A stretch of DNA of 64,000 nt from Novosphingobium sp. SG919 (GCF_012932495.1 NZ_JABCNG010000005.1:1-64000), one strand, 5' to 3'. Counted from the stretch's first letter, positions 18,212 through 27,530 are shown. A program made the numbers and translations. Notes: generated by a model not told the origin, from the sequence alone.

Positions 18212-18302
18212 GGGGTTCTCCGCTCAATGAGTCCAGCCAGACAAGCTGTTTGCGCAGGATGAACAGCGCCATGGCCAGCCGGTAGGGCCAGCATCGGGAA
18301 AG

Positions 18303-18334
18303 ATGATAGTGCCAGTTTCCAATCGCTCTATCAT
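18303..18334. promoter_or_regulatory. Candidate MocR operator: inverted repeat in divergent promoter region
   Basis: ATGATAG at 18303-18309 and CTATCAT at 18328-18334 form a 7-bp perfect inverted repeat with 18-nt spacer between the ABM-like gene (leftward) and the MocR gene (rightward). Spacing and placement fit a regulator site, but binding is unproven. Confidence 0.4.
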
Positions 18335-18386
18335 TGCCGCGGCGGCGCGGTAGGATGCCACGAGCAAGATTTTGGGGCATGCCCAG

Positions 18387-19880
18387 ATGACGATGAACCT
18401 GATCATCCGCATTGACCGCAAGGATGAACGATCCCTGCAAGTCCAGATCTACGAGGCGCTGCGCGACCAGATCCTGAAAGGCACGTTGGCGGCGGGCAAG
18501 CGCCTGCCCTCCACGCGCAGCATGGCAGACCAGCTCGGCATCGCCCGCAACACGGTGACGCTGGCCTATGAACGCCTGGCCGCCGAGGATTATATCACTT
18601 CGCGGGCCAAGGCTGGCATCTTCGTCAACGAAAAGCTGCCCGACGCCACCGTCCTGCTGCGCAACGGGCACGCTTCGGTCCAGCCGAGCCGCAAGCGACT
18701 GCGTCTGGGCAAGAACCCAAGTTTTTCCGGGCGGGCGCCCCAGCTCTGGCAAGAGAAGCGCTCGCGTCCACAGTTCGATTTCTTCGTCGGCCGTCCACAC
18801 CCCGAGAGTTTCCCGACCAGCTTCTGGCAGCGCGCCACCGCGCGACATCTTGCCTATGCGCGTGGCATCCAGACCGAATACGGCGATCCGCGCGGACTAC
18901 AGACGCTGCGCGAAGCGATCGCGGCGCATCTGGGCGAAACACGTGGGATCGATGCCAGCGCCGATCAGGTCATGATCACGTCCGGTATCCAGGGCGCGCT
19001 CAACCTGCTGGCCAGAATTTTCATCACCGACCGGTCGAGGGCGAGCGTGGCGGTCGAGAACCCCTGTTATCAGGGTGCGGCCTATCTGTTCGGCAGCTAT
19101 GGCGCCAGCATTCATCCGATAGGCGTCGACGAGCAGGGTATCGTCGTTTCGCAACTCGAAGGCTTCCTGGGCAATCTTGTCTATGTGACGCCGTCCCATC
19201 AGTTTCCGACTGGCTGCACGCTCAGCCTCGATCGCCGGCTGCACCTCCTCGACTGGGCCTATCAGACGGGCAGCTATGTCATCGAGGATGATTACGACAG
19301 CGACTTCCGCTACGATGGGCCGCCGCTCACCGCGCTGGCCGGGCTGGACCGGAACGGTCACGTCATTTATCTCGGCACATTCTCCAAATCGATCGGTGCC
19401 GGGCTGAGAGTGGGATATGCGGTCATGCCGCGTCATCTTCTGGACCAGGCGCGGCTGGTGAAGACGCTGACCGACAACGGCGCTCCCTGGCTCGAACAGG
19501 CGGTGATCGCGGACTTTCTCAAGGAAGGCGCATTCCTCCGCCATCTCCGGCGCATCCGCCGATCCTATATGGGCGCGCGCGACACGGTGATCCGGTCGAT
19601 CGAAGAGCATTTTCCCGGTGGTGCGTTGCTGGGGCGGGAGTGCGGCATGCATATGATGTGGACATTGCCGCCCAATCTCCCTTCCGCGAACGACATGCAG
19701 CGCATAGCGCTGAACTGCGGGGTCGGCCTCTATCCGTTCGCGGGGGCGGCGACGCAGGAATATGGCAATCCCGGCCGCTTCCGCGAACGGTCGCTGGTGC
19801 TCGGCTATACCGGGCTGTCGGAAGAGGCGATCCGCGAAGCCTTTGCGCGGGTGGCCACAGTGGTTGGCCTACGGCGCTAG
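18387..19880 (+). CDS. MocR/PdxR-type GntR regulator with aminotransferase domain
   Basis: About 497 residues. The winged helix-turn-helix lies at ~10-80 (LQVQIYEALRDQILKGTLAAG, LPSTRSMADQLGIARNTVTLAYERL), followed by a linker and a fold-type I aminotransferase domain at ~120-490 with YVTPSHQFPTG, EDDYDSDFRY and the PLP-lysine motif GTFSKSIGAGLRVGY. Such proteins sense PLP-bound amino compounds. ATG 18387 is used instead of TTG 18372. It is divergent from the ABM gene and precedes an aldehyde dehydrogenase on its own strand, so it likely controls one or both. Confidence 0.9.
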   Translation: MTMNLIIRIDRKDERSLQVQIYEALRDQILKGTLAAGKRLPSTRSMADQLGIARNTVTLAYERLAAEDYITSRAKAGIFVNEKLPDATVLLRNGHASVQPSRKRLRLGKNPSFSGRAPQLWQEKRSRPQFDFFVGRPHPESFPTSFWQRATARHLAYARGIQTEYGDPRGLQTLREAIAAHLGETRGIDASADQVMITSGIQGALNLLARIFITDRSRASVAVENPCYQGAAYLFGSYGASIHPIGVDEQGIVVSQLEGFLGNLVYVTPSHQFPTGCTLSLDRRLHLLDWAYQTGSYVIEDDYDSDFRYDGPPLTALAGLDRNGHVIYLGTFSKSIGAGLRVGYAVMPRHLLDQARLVKTLTDNGAPWLEQAVIADFLKEGAFLRHLRRIRRSYMGARDTVIRSIEEHFPGGALLGRECGMHMMWTLPPNLPSANDMQRIALNCGVGLYPFAGAATQEYGNPGRFRERSLVLGYTGLSEEAIREAFARVATVVGLRR

Positions 19881-20009
19881 GCCGCACGAACTGGCACCAC
19901 CTATAAAGCCGGGTATGGCTCTAGGGTTTGGGCCGATAGGTTCCTAGCCTTCCTGAAAATCATCGGCGTCTCTGTGGCGCGCGCTGACGACAAGACAGGA
20001 GGATTGGAT

Positions 20010-21416
20010 ATGCCTGACTACAAACTTCTGATCGGCGGCCGGCTGGTCGATGGCGACGACGTGATGGGAATAATTAACCCCGCCACTGAAGAGGTGTTGG
20101 CCTTTTGCCCGCGCGCGTCGGCGGGGCAGCTGGACGCCGCGATCATGGCGGCGAAGGAGGCCTTTCCCGCCTGGGCGCGGACACCGATCGCGGAACGACG
20201 CGCGATGATCCTCGCCCTTGCGGACTGCATGGAGATTCATGCGGAAAGCCTGGCGCGCCTGCTCACGCAGGAACAAGGTAAGCCGCTGAGCGAAGCCACG
20301 GCCGAGATCGCCTACAGCATCGCCTTCATCCGCCAACTCGCGACCCACGACCTGCCGGTACAGGTACTGGAAGACAATGACAGCCGCCGGGTGGAACTGC
20401 ACCGCCGCCCCCTGGGCGTGGTCGGCGCGATCATTCCCTGGAACTTTCCGGTGCTGATCGTCGCCTTCAAGCTGCCATTCGCGCTGCTGGCGGGCAATAC
20501 GCTGCTCATCAAGCCAGCCCCCACGACGCCTTTGTCGACCCTGCGCATGGGCGAGATGATGGCGGGAATCTTTCCCCCCGGCGTGATCAACATCATTACC
20601 GACCAGAACGACCTCGGCGCCCGTCTCACGACACACCCCGATGTCGCGAAGATCAGCTTCACCGGATCGACCGAAACCGGCCGAAAGGTGATGGCGGGCG
20701 CGGCGGCCTCGATCAAGCGGCTGACGCTGGAGCTGGGCGGCAATGACGCGGCGATCGTGCTGCCCGATGCCGACCCGGTGAAGGCCGCATCGGGCATCTT
20801 TGGTGGTGCTTTCATGAACGCCGGACAAGTATGCCTCGCCATCAAGCGCGTCTATGCCCATGCGGACATCTACGACGCGCTCTGCGTGGAACTGGCCAGG
20901 ATCGCCGAAGAGGCTGTCGTCGACGATGGGCTGAAGCAGGGCGCGCAGATCGGCCCACTCCAGAACCGGGCGCAATACGACAAGGTGCGGGCGCTGCTCG
21001 AAACGGCCCGATCGGACGGCACGATCATCGCCGGAGGCGAAGTTCTGGACCGCCCGGGCTATTTCATCCGGCCCACCATCGTGCGCGATATCAGCGACGG
21101 CGCGCGGTTGGTGGACGAGGAACAGTTCGGTCCCATCCTTCCCATCATCCGCTATGATGATCCCGACAATGCACTGGCGCGGGCCAATGCGTCCGACATG
21201 GGCCTGGGCGGCTCGATCTGGTCGTCCGATCGCGACGCGGCGCACGATCTCGCCATGCGCATGGAGGCCGGCACGGTATGGATCAACAAGCATCTTGATT
21301 TTGGCCCGACCGTTCCTTTCGGCGGCGCCAAGCAATCCGGACTGGGCGTCGAATTCGCAGAGGAAGGATTCCACGAATTCACCCAGATCCATGTCATCAA
21401 CGAAGCGAAGGGATGA
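20010..21416 (+). CDS. NAD(P)-dependent aldehyde dehydrogenase (succinate-semialdehyde-dehydrogenase-like)
   Basis: 468 residues from ATG 20010, which has a strong CAGGAGGA ribosome site 5-8 nt upstream. Catalytic features are visible: Asn145 in IPWNFP, Lys168 in LLIKPAP, Glu241 in LELGGND and Cys275 in NAGQVCLA. Overall it is closest in pattern to SSADH or other short semialdehyde dehydrogenases; the true aldehyde is unknown. It follows the MocR regulator by 130 bp and probably belongs to the same catabolic island as the acyl-CoA synthetase, supplying it with an acid. Confidence 0.9.
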   Translation: MPDYKLLIGGRLVDGDDVMGIINPATEEVLAFCPRASAGQLDAAIMAAKEAFPAWARTPIAERRAMILALADCMEIHAESLARLLTQEQGKPLSEATAEIAYSIAFIRQLATHDLPVQVLEDNDSRRVELHRRPLGVVGAIIPWNFPVLIVAFKLPFALLAGNTLLIKPAPTTPLSTLRMGEMMAGIFPPGVINIITDQNDLGARLTTHPDVAKISFTGSTETGRKVMAGAAASIKRLTLELGGNDAAIVLPDADPVKAASGIFGGAFMNAGQVCLAIKRVYAHADIYDALCVELARIAEEAVVDDGLKQGAQIGPLQNRAQYDKVRALLETARSDGTIIAGGEVLDRPGYFIRPTIVRDISDGARLVDEEQFGPILPIIRYDDPDNALARANASDMGLGGSIWSSDRDAAHDLAMRMEAGTVWINKHLDFGPTVPFGGAKQSGLGVEFAEEGFHEFTQIHVINEAKG

Positions 21417-21948
21417 TCAGCACCGGGCCAGGCAGACTGATACCCCAAAAAACGCCTCGATCACCGCCCGGCGCACGTAGTGACTAGCCGCATGGATGTA
21501 CCGCAGCAGGGGACTCCGTCTTCCCCGTACGGGCGTAGGGTTTAGTGACAGATGTCATTCTGACGGCAGCCGCAAAACGGCCTGATGTGGTCGACGCCTC
21601 CCGGCATTCAGATTTTCGGGAGCACCGTTGGAATCGCCACAAAAGGCGACGTTCGGCGGCCAGGGGTGGAGCGTCTAACTGGTCGTAGGCTCACCCCCTA
21701 GCCGCACATTGGAATGTCGAGGGCTGGGAAGCAGCGGTCATCCGAGATGCCTTCGCCGTGTGGCGGCTCTGCCCAAATGCGGTCATTCCAACGTGTCAGA
21801 GCCGGGGCGGTGTTGGGCCCAGATGGTGGCGAAGGGTCGGGCTGTTTTCGGGTGGCAAGATGACGGTATCTGTCATCTTACAAGGAATTCTGCACACAGA
21901 CTGTCCCATGCAGACCGTTTCGGACATCGAACGCGTCAGTTCGACATT
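21417..21948. other. Intergenic stretch, no gene seen
   Basis: About 530 bp between convergent genes. It contains short motifs of the sphingomonad intergenic type (for example GGCGACGTTCGGCGG near 21645 and GGCTGGGAAGC near 21723) but no supportable coding frame. Confidence 0.4.
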
Positions 21949-22890
21949 CTATTTTTCTTCAAAGTGATCTTCTTTGGCAAGCAAATGCCGATCTTTGGCG
22001 ATCAAGTCAGGCCGGCTCGAACCCGACATGAGATAGGTCCGCCAGAAGTCGGTGGTGAAACGGGCGACGGCATCGACGATATGCGCAGTGGCGCGCATGA
22101 CAGGCATCCGTTTCGACTGGCCGCCCAGCATCATGTGATTGGCATCTTCGAGAACGAGCAGATACTTGCTCCCGGTCGGCATGGCCGCAAACGGCCGGGT
22201 ACGATCCTGGGGCGCCACACTGTTGAGGAATGGCAGTTCGTCGCGTGTGCCCGTGATCGAGAAGAAGGGAATGGCGATCCCTCCGAAAGCCGAACGGTCG
22301 TCCTGCCTCAGTGCTGGTTGCGGACTGAGCGCAATCGCCGCCTTGATACGCGGGTCGTGCATGATCGCCGCGCCGCCGTAGCGCGCGCCCGACACGGCCA
22401 GCACCGTCTGGGCGCCAAAGCTGTGGCCCGCCATGCCGACGCGGTCCATATCGAGCCGTCCGAGATCGCATGCCCCTTCACGCCCGCCCTTTGCCAGCCG
22501 GTCGAGCACGAAATGGACATCGTCAACGCGCGCTTGTAGCTGCTGGCCGTTCATGGCGCTGCGCCGACCCTGCATGGGCCGCATTCTGCCCTTCCAGATC
22601 GCTGCATCGCTGCCGGCATGCTCAATATTGACGGTTGCGAAGCCTGCCGCGGCCCAGACCGTCACCCAATTCGTTCCGGCGTCAAGGCTGCCGCCCAGGC
22701 CATGGCTGAAAAGAATGACAGGGACTTGGGCGCGTCCTTCGGGCATCCGTATTCGCACCGGAACGGGACGACCGCTTCTTGCCGCGTCGGTCCAAGTCGC
22801 ATTGCAGATGGCGGGCGCGGCGAAGGCCTGAGCCGGAGAAAAAGCGGTGGCGCCTATTGCCACGGCGGCTGCAGCGAAAAGCGGTTTCAT
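21949..22890 (-). CDS. Exported alpha/beta hydrolase (dienelactone/PAF-acetylhydrolase-like)
   Basis: 313 residues from ATG 22890, which has an AGGAG ribosome site and overlaps the upstream stop as ATGA. A signal peptide (MKPLFAAAAVAIGATAFSPAQAFA) is followed by VPVILFSHGLGGS (oxyanion HG), GMAGHSFGAQTV (nucleophile Ser), TGTRDELPF (Asp) and LEDANHMMLGG (His). The complete triad supports an active periplasmic esterase or lipase. It is the last gene of an operon with an EF-hand protein and a sterol-desaturase-like enzyme; a lipid or ester substrate is plausible. Confidence 0.85.
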   Translation of the reverse strand: MKPLFAAAAVAIGATAFSPAQAFAAPAICNATWTDAARSGRPVPVRIRMPEGRAQVPVILFSHGLGGSLDAGTNWVTVWAAAGFATVNIEHAGSDAAIWKGRMRPMQGRRSAMNGQQLQARVDDVHFVLDRLAKGGREGACDLGRLDMDRVGMAGHSFGAQTVLAVSGARYGGAAIMHDPRIKAAIALSPQPALRQDDRSAFGGIAIPFFSITGTRDELPFLNSVAPQDRTRPFAAMPTGSKYLLVLEDANHMMLGGQSKRMPVMRATAHIVDAVARFTTDFWRTYLMSGSSRPDLIAKDRHLLAKEDHFEEK

Positions 22891-23744
22891 GGCGCCAACT
22901 CCTGGGTCTTCCGGTGCTGTAGGACAGTGCCCGGCGGCGAGAGCGCGATGCGCACAGCGTAGCGCAACCCTTGCGCGGTTTTCATATCCTGCAACAAGTC
23001 GCGCCATTCGCGAAAGGCCAAGCGTACGGGATTGGTTTCAAGCCCCCTGCCCTTGAGCCCGAACACCACGGGTTCCTCGGCTCGCTCGGCGCGGAAGGTC
23101 CCGAACAGGCGGTCGAAGACGATGACCACGCCGCCGTAATTGCAGTCGAGATAAGCGTCGTTACAACCATGGTGCGCGCGGTGGTGGGACGGCGTGTTGA
23201 GCAGCCATTCGAGCGGCCCCAAGGACAGCTTCGCCTCGGTATGGAGGAGGAACTGGTAGCGCAGATCCAGCGCCAACAGCAGCACCACGAGCCGAGGATC
23301 GAACCCGGCGAACACCAGCGGCACATAGCATACCCACCCCGCCGACAGGAGGTTGGTCCAACCGAGCCGGAGCGAGGAAAGCAGGGTCATCTCCCCGGGT
23401 GAATGGTGAACGGCATGCGTCGCCCATAGCCAGCGGACCCGATGGCTGGCGCGGTGGAACCAGTAATAGGCGAACTCGACCGCCAAGAACCCGGCTACCC
23501 AAGTCTTGCAGTCGTCGAGCGGAAGATGGATGGGGGCAATCTTCCACGCGGCATCGAATACTGCCCCGATGACCACGCCATTGAGGATGGCGGTCGGAAT
23601 GTTGCCGACGGCAAGGCCAAGCGTGGTCAGCGCATTGCCGCGATCGTAGCCGCGCCCGCTGCGCAAGCGCCAGACGATCTCGGCGAACACCAGCCCGACC
23701 ACGACCGCCAACCAAGCCGGTGAACGGGTGAGCAGTGCGTCCAC
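22887..23744 (-). CDS. Sterol desaturase / fatty acid hydroxylase family membrane enzyme
   Basis: 285 residues from GTG 23744, one base after the EF-hand gene's TGA, with GGGGAGGG just upstream. Several hydrophobic segments are interrupted by the di-iron histidine motifs HRASH, HAVHH and HHRAHH, which are the signature of this superfamily. It oxidises a lipid, sterol or carotenoid-like substrate at the membrane; the substrate is unknown. Its stop overlaps the next gene's start (ATGA), so translation is coupled to the hydrolase. Confidence 0.85.
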   Translation of the reverse strand: MDALLTRSPAWLAVVVGLVFAEIVWRLRSGRGYDRGNALTTLGLAVGNIPTAILNGVVIGAVFDAAWKIAPIHLPLDDCKTWVAGFLAVEFAYYWFHRASHRVRWLWATHAVHHSPGEMTLLSSLRLGWTNLLSAGWVCYVPLVFAGFDPRLVVLLLALDLRYQFLLHTEAKLSLGPLEWLLNTPSHHRAHHGCNDAYLDCNYGGVVIVFDRLFGTFRAERAEEPVVFGLKGRGLETNPVRLAFREWRDLLQDMKTAQGLRYAVRIALSPPGTVLQHRKTQELAP

Positions 23745-23745
23745 G

Positions 23746-24174
23746 TCACATCCCTCCCCGCATCGCCCGCGCGTTGGCGCGGAAGGCGGTGAGTTCGGAC
23801 TGATCGACGAATCCATCGTGGTTGGCATCGGCCATGTCGAACATCGTGGTCGGCGCATGCGCCAGTTCCTGTCGCGTCACCCTGCCGTCATGATCGGCGT
23901 CGGCGCTCGTGATGAGTGCATCCATCTTCGCTTTCGCTGCGGCAAAGGCCGCCAGACGGGGAAAATCGGCGGCACTGATCACGCCGTCGTGGTTGCGATC
24001 CAGTTCGGCGAACCGGGCGCTCCGGCCCGCCATGAATTCATCGCGGCTAATGCGGCCATCGTGGTTGGCGTCCGCGCCGGCGAACATGTCGGCAAAGCGG
24101 CCACCCCTTTGCGCATGGGCCGTGCCGGCGATGGCAAGGGTGGCGGTCGCGGCGATGAAGAGGGAAATTCTCAT
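23746..24174 (-). CDS. Exported EF-hand calcium-binding protein
   Basis: 142 residues. A signal peptide (MRISLFIAATATLAIAGTAHA) precedes four canonical EF loops: DANHDGRISRDEF, DRNHDGVISAADF, DADHDGRVTRQEL and DANHDGFVDQSEL. All have Asp at positions 1, 3 and 5 or an accepted substitute, so calcium binding is likely. It is the first gene of a three-gene operon with the desaturase-like enzyme and hydrolase. A calcium-sensing or chaperoning role in the periplasm is inference. Confidence 0.9.
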   Translation of the reverse strand: MRISLFIAATATLAIAGTAHAQRGGRFADMFAGADANHDGRISRDEFMAGRSARFAELDRNHDGVISAADFPRLAAFAAAKAKMDALITSADADHDGRVTRQELAHAPTTMFDMADANHDGFVDQSELTAFRANARAMRGGM

Positions 24175-24251
24175 GATGCTATCCTTGTGAAAGTCGGCCC
24201 GGCCTTCTGGGGGGAGAGGGCAAGATGGCCGGGCCGAGTGGCGGGGCGGGC

Positions 24252-24665
24252 TCAGTTCTGGGGCGGGGTCGAGCTCACCGTTCCCGACACGGTGCCGGTG
24301 CGGCCATTCGGGCCGGTCACCGTCGATGAGACGCTGCCTGTACCATTGCCGTTAGCAGTCACACTGGTCGAGCGGCCCCAGGTCTGGCCGTTGTTGGTGG
24401 TGTGCGTGGCGCCGCCCGAATAGTTGCCATTGACCCAGCTACCACCGCGCGTCGTCGTGGCGCCCGTACCCGAATTGGTCTGGATGCCGCGGGTCACACT
24501 TGTGCTGCCAGGCTGGCGGTCGACGCTACGCGACAGGGTGCCGCCACGGCCGCCAGTACCCTGGACCGAAACCGCGCCGCCACGCGGCCGCGCTTGCACA
24601 GGAACAGCGGCAAGGCTGGCGGCGACGGTAGCGCCGGCAACGAGAGCGATAGCAAATTTCTTCAT
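24252..24665 (-). CDS. Secreted Gly/Ser/Thr/Asn-rich protein
   Basis: 137 residues. The signal peptide MKKFAIALVAGATVAASLAAVPVQA is followed by a low-complexity region rich in G, S, T and N, with repeated STSVT and TGTVSGTVSST-like phrases and no hydrophobic core. It is likely extracytoplasmic and may be disordered or beta-rich. It is divergent from the response regulator gene (160 bp between), so the two-component system may control it. Confidence 0.65.
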   Translation of the reverse strand: MKKFAIALVAGATVAASLAAVPVQARPRGGAVSVQGTGGRGGTLSRSVDRQPGSTSVTRGIQTNSGTGATTTRGGSWVNGNYSGGATHTTNNGQTWGRSTSVTANGNGTGSVSSTVTGPNGRTGTVSGTVSSTPPQN

Positions 24666-24824
24666 GGCAAATCTCCAAAACGTGGATCGGCCGTTCGCGT
24701 CCGATGCCATCAATCTGGAATGAGGGTGTAATTGCTGTGCGAGCGGCGGATGAGCGTGTGTGAAGAAATGTAATCATGCCGATCGTCGCTTTTCCTTGGC
24801 CCGTCCCACAAGCATGATGGGCCT

Positions 24825-25547
24825 ATGGACAGCCAGACCGTCATTGCCGTCGTCGAGGACGATCCCGAGATCGGCCCCCTAGTTGCAGCCCTTTTGCGAC
24901 GGGAGGGGTTCGAGGCGGAATTGTGCCCGACGGGCGAAGCATTCGACCGCCTGCGCGCGCGACGGCGGGTCGATCTCGTCGTGCTCGACGTCATGCTGCC
25001 GGGCGAGGACGGGCTTTCGATCTGCCGCCGGCTCCAGGCGGAGGGCGAAGTGCCCGTGCTGATGGTTACTGCGCGCGGCGATGACATCGACCGCATCGTC
25101 GGGCTGGAGATCGGCGCCGACGACTATCTGCCCAAGCCGTTCAACCCGCGCGAGCTGGTGGCCAGGGTCCGCGCGATCCTGCGCCGCACCCGAGACAGGC
25201 ATCGGGTTGCCCCCATGCCAGCCGCCGAGGAACGCTGGCGTTTCGAAGGGTTCGAGCTCGATCTGGCGCGACGGACGCTGATCGATCCTGCAAGTAGGGA
25301 AATCGAGCTCACTGGGGGTGAATTCGACCTGCTTGCGGCCTTCGTGCGCCATCCACGGCGGGTGCTTTCGCGCGATCAATTGCTCGACTGGACGCGCGGG
25401 CGCGATGCGCAGCCCTTCGACCGCGCGATCGACGTGCAAGTGGGCAAACTGCGTCGGAAGCTGGAAGCTCATCCGGCGGGCGCGGGCCTGATCAAGACGG
25501 TGCGCGGCGGGGGCTATTGTCTTGCCGCCCAAGTTGAGCGTGGTTGA
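24825..25547 (+). CDS. OmpR-family response regulator
   Basis: 240 residues. The receiver domain occupies ~1-120 with the acidic pair EDDPE, phospho-acceptor VLDVMLPGEDG (Asp near residue 54), Thr in VTARGDD, and Lys in YLPKPFNPREL. A C-terminal winged helix at ~145-238 reads LTGGEFDLLAAF, VLSRDQLLDWTRG and DVQVGKLRRKLE. It is paired with the histidine kinase gene, whose start lies at or just beyond its stop. Confidence 0.93.
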   Translation: MDSQTVIAVVEDDPEIGPLVAALLRREGFEAELCPTGEAFDRLRARRRVDLVVLDVMLPGEDGLSICRRLQAEGEVPVLMVTARGDDIDRIVGLEIGADDYLPKPFNPRELVARVRAILRRTRDRHRVAPMPAAEERWRFEGFELDLARRTLIDPASREIELTGGEFDLLAAFVRHPRRVLSRDQLLDWTRGRDAQPFDRAIDVQVGKLRRKLEAHPAGAGLIKTVRGGGYCLAAQVERG

Positions 25548-25552
25548 CCACC

Positions 25553-26902
25553 ATGCAGCGCGGCACGCTCTCCTTCCGCATCACGGTGTTGCTGGTCGGC
25601 AGCTTCGTCCTGCTGCAGCTTGCGGTGTTCGCGCTGACATGGACGCCAGGAAGGGATGAGCCTTCGGGCGGCGGCGGGCTCCCCAGCGTCGCGCAAGTGC
25701 GCGCGATGGTCGATCTGATCGCGGCCGTGCCTCCGCCACGCCGCGTCGCGGCCGCGAAGGCGTTCGACGGCGCCCTCTATCACGTGCTGGTCGAAGGCGG
25801 GCCGCTACCACCCACGGCTGAAAGCGCGCAGGCCATGAACATCGGTCGCGTCTACAGCAGGGGATTGCCCGGATATCGCCTGTCCGTAACCGGACGTGCG
25901 GCACGGTTTCGCAGGCTGGCGCGATTGAACCCCTGGCCTGGATGGATGTCCGATCCGCTTGCCATCCATGTCACACTGGGCGGCGACCAGCCCGCCATGC
26001 TGACGATCGAGAGTCAGCCGTCACAGCCGGTTCGCACCCTGCTTCGCCAGCGCGCGGCGCTACTCGGGGTTGGTGGGATCGCGGCGCTGGTGGCGCTGGC
26101 CTTCGCGGTGCGGGCGACAACGCAGCCGATGGCGCGGCTCGCCCGCGATATCCGCACCTATCGCGGCGAACCGGATTCCCCCGATCTCGCCGTCGCAGGT
26201 TCTCCCGAACTGCGCGAGCTGGCGCAGGCCTATAACGAGATGAAGGGCCGTATTACCGAGCTGATGGCCGAGCGCACCCGTGTCCTTGCCGCAATCGCGC
26301 ACGACATGCGCACCTATATCACTCGCATCCGCCTGCGAGCCGAGTTCATCGACGACGCGGAGCAGCGTGAACGCGCCGCGCGCGACCTCGACGAGATGGC
26401 GGCCCTGCTGCAAGACACGTTGCTCCTCGCTCGGGCAGAGGCCAGCAGGGCCGGGATGCGACGGTCCTTGGATCTCGCCGCCGAGTTGCGCCGCGCCGTG
26501 GAAATTCACCAGGAAATGGGCGATGCCGTAGTTTTGTCGCTTTCGGTCGAGCAGGCAAGCGTTGTCGCCGCGCCGCTTGCGGTACGCCGGACATTGACCA
26601 ACCTGATCGACAACGGCCTGCGCCATGGCACACAGGTTGTCCTGTCGCTGTGCGAGGATCGAGGGCGGTGGCGGATCGACATAAGCGATGATGGGCCGGG
26701 CATAGCGGCCGATAAGCTCTCCGGATTGGGCCAGCCGTTCGGCAGAATCGATCCCTCGCGCGATAGGAGCGCCGGCGGCGGAGCAGGGCTTGGGCTGGCG
26801 ATTGTCCGTGCGCTGATCACCGCCCAGGACGGCGAGATCGCATTCGCCAATCGGGACAAAGGAGGCTTTCTGGTCAGCATTTGGCTTCCGGCCAGCCTTT
26901 AG
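25553..26902 (+). CDS. Sensor histidine kinase, partner of the OmpR regulator
   Basis: About 449 residues. An N-terminal membrane helix (ITVLLVGSFVLLQLAVFAL) is followed by a periplasmic sensor of ~130 residues, a second helix (AALLGVGGIAALVALAFAV), HAMP, then the H-box IAHDMRTYITRIRLRAEF, N-box LTNLIDNGLRHG, G1 DDGPGI and G2 GGGAGLGLAIV. The usual Pro after the phospho-His (HDLRTP) is Tyr here (HDMRTY). The start may be TTG 25544, which overlaps the regulator stop, or ATG 25553. The signal sensed is unknown. Confidence 0.92.
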   Translation: MQRGTLSFRITVLLVGSFVLLQLAVFALTWTPGRDEPSGGGGLPSVAQVRAMVDLIAAVPPPRRVAAAKAFDGALYHVLVEGGPLPPTAESAQAMNIGRVYSRGLPGYRLSVTGRAARFRRLARLNPWPGWMSDPLAIHVTLGGDQPAMLTIESQPSQPVRTLLRQRAALLGVGGIAALVALAFAVRATTQPMARLARDIRTYRGEPDSPDLAVAGSPELRELAQAYNEMKGRITELMAERTRVLAAIAHDMRTYITRIRLRAEFIDDAEQRERAARDLDEMAALLQDTLLLARAEASRAGMRRSLDLAAELRRAVEIHQEMGDAVVLSLSVEQASVVAAPLAVRRTLTNLIDNGLRHGTQVVLSLCEDRGRWRIDISDDGPGIAADKLSGLGQPFGRIDPSRDRSAGGGAGLGLAIVRALITAQDGEIAFANRDKGGFLVSIWLPASL

Positions 26903-27354
26903 CATACCTGCTAGGCCAACCCACTCGCATCAACATCGGCCAATGGCGTCTCAGCGGCAGAGCCTGTCCCCTCCGCAGCCTGAGAACCAATATCTAACGG
27001 TCGGAGGCGTGCAGATGAGCCAAGTCGATGTAGGGCAGCTCTATAGGCATAAGCCTCGCCATCGCGGGCTCCGACCGATCGACCGATAGTCGGCCCTTGG
27101 AAAGCATCGATTGATCCCGCATCAACGTGAAATGGTCGCCTGCCCCCGCGTCGATTCATGAGGCTCGAACAACTGTTCCTTCCAGTTTCCCGTCGTTCGG
27201 GCGAGCCCACACGAACGTCTTGGTCTGGTCAGGAGCTAGCGCTTTTGACCAGTTGCGGGATTGGGGCGCAAACCGCCTTAATTGCTAACGTTCAGGCCCC
27301 TTGGCTGGAGCGTCGGAACCGGTTGTTGGTCTATGTTATCGCAGCGCACTGGAA
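26903..27354. other. Intergenic stretch left of an IS3 scar, no gene seen
   Basis: No convincing gene in about 450 bp. Open frames have unnatural composition. The stretch ends in the transposase remnant. Confidence 0.4.
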
Positions 27355-27530
27355 GCGCCGCCACCATTGAGCAATTCGTCGAAGAGGCTGACGCTTATAT
27401 CCATTGGTACAATGAGAAGCGGATCAAGATATCTCTTGGCGCCCTCAGTCCAATCGACTACCGAAAAAGTCTTGGCTTTAGCGTATAAAAATCTGTCCGA
27501 TTTTTCATTCGCACCCGCCCCGGATCAACT
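27355..27530 (+). pseudogene. IS3-family transposase OrfB, C-terminal remnant
   Basis: The frame ending at 27488 encodes EQFVEEADAYIHWYNEKR, then IKISLGALSPIDYRKSLG, the last ~40 residues of an IS3 DDE transposase. The following AAATCTGTCCGATTTTTC resembles the usual IS3 right-end context. Everything upstream is lost. It marks an old insertion beside the glycoside locus. Confidence 0.75.
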
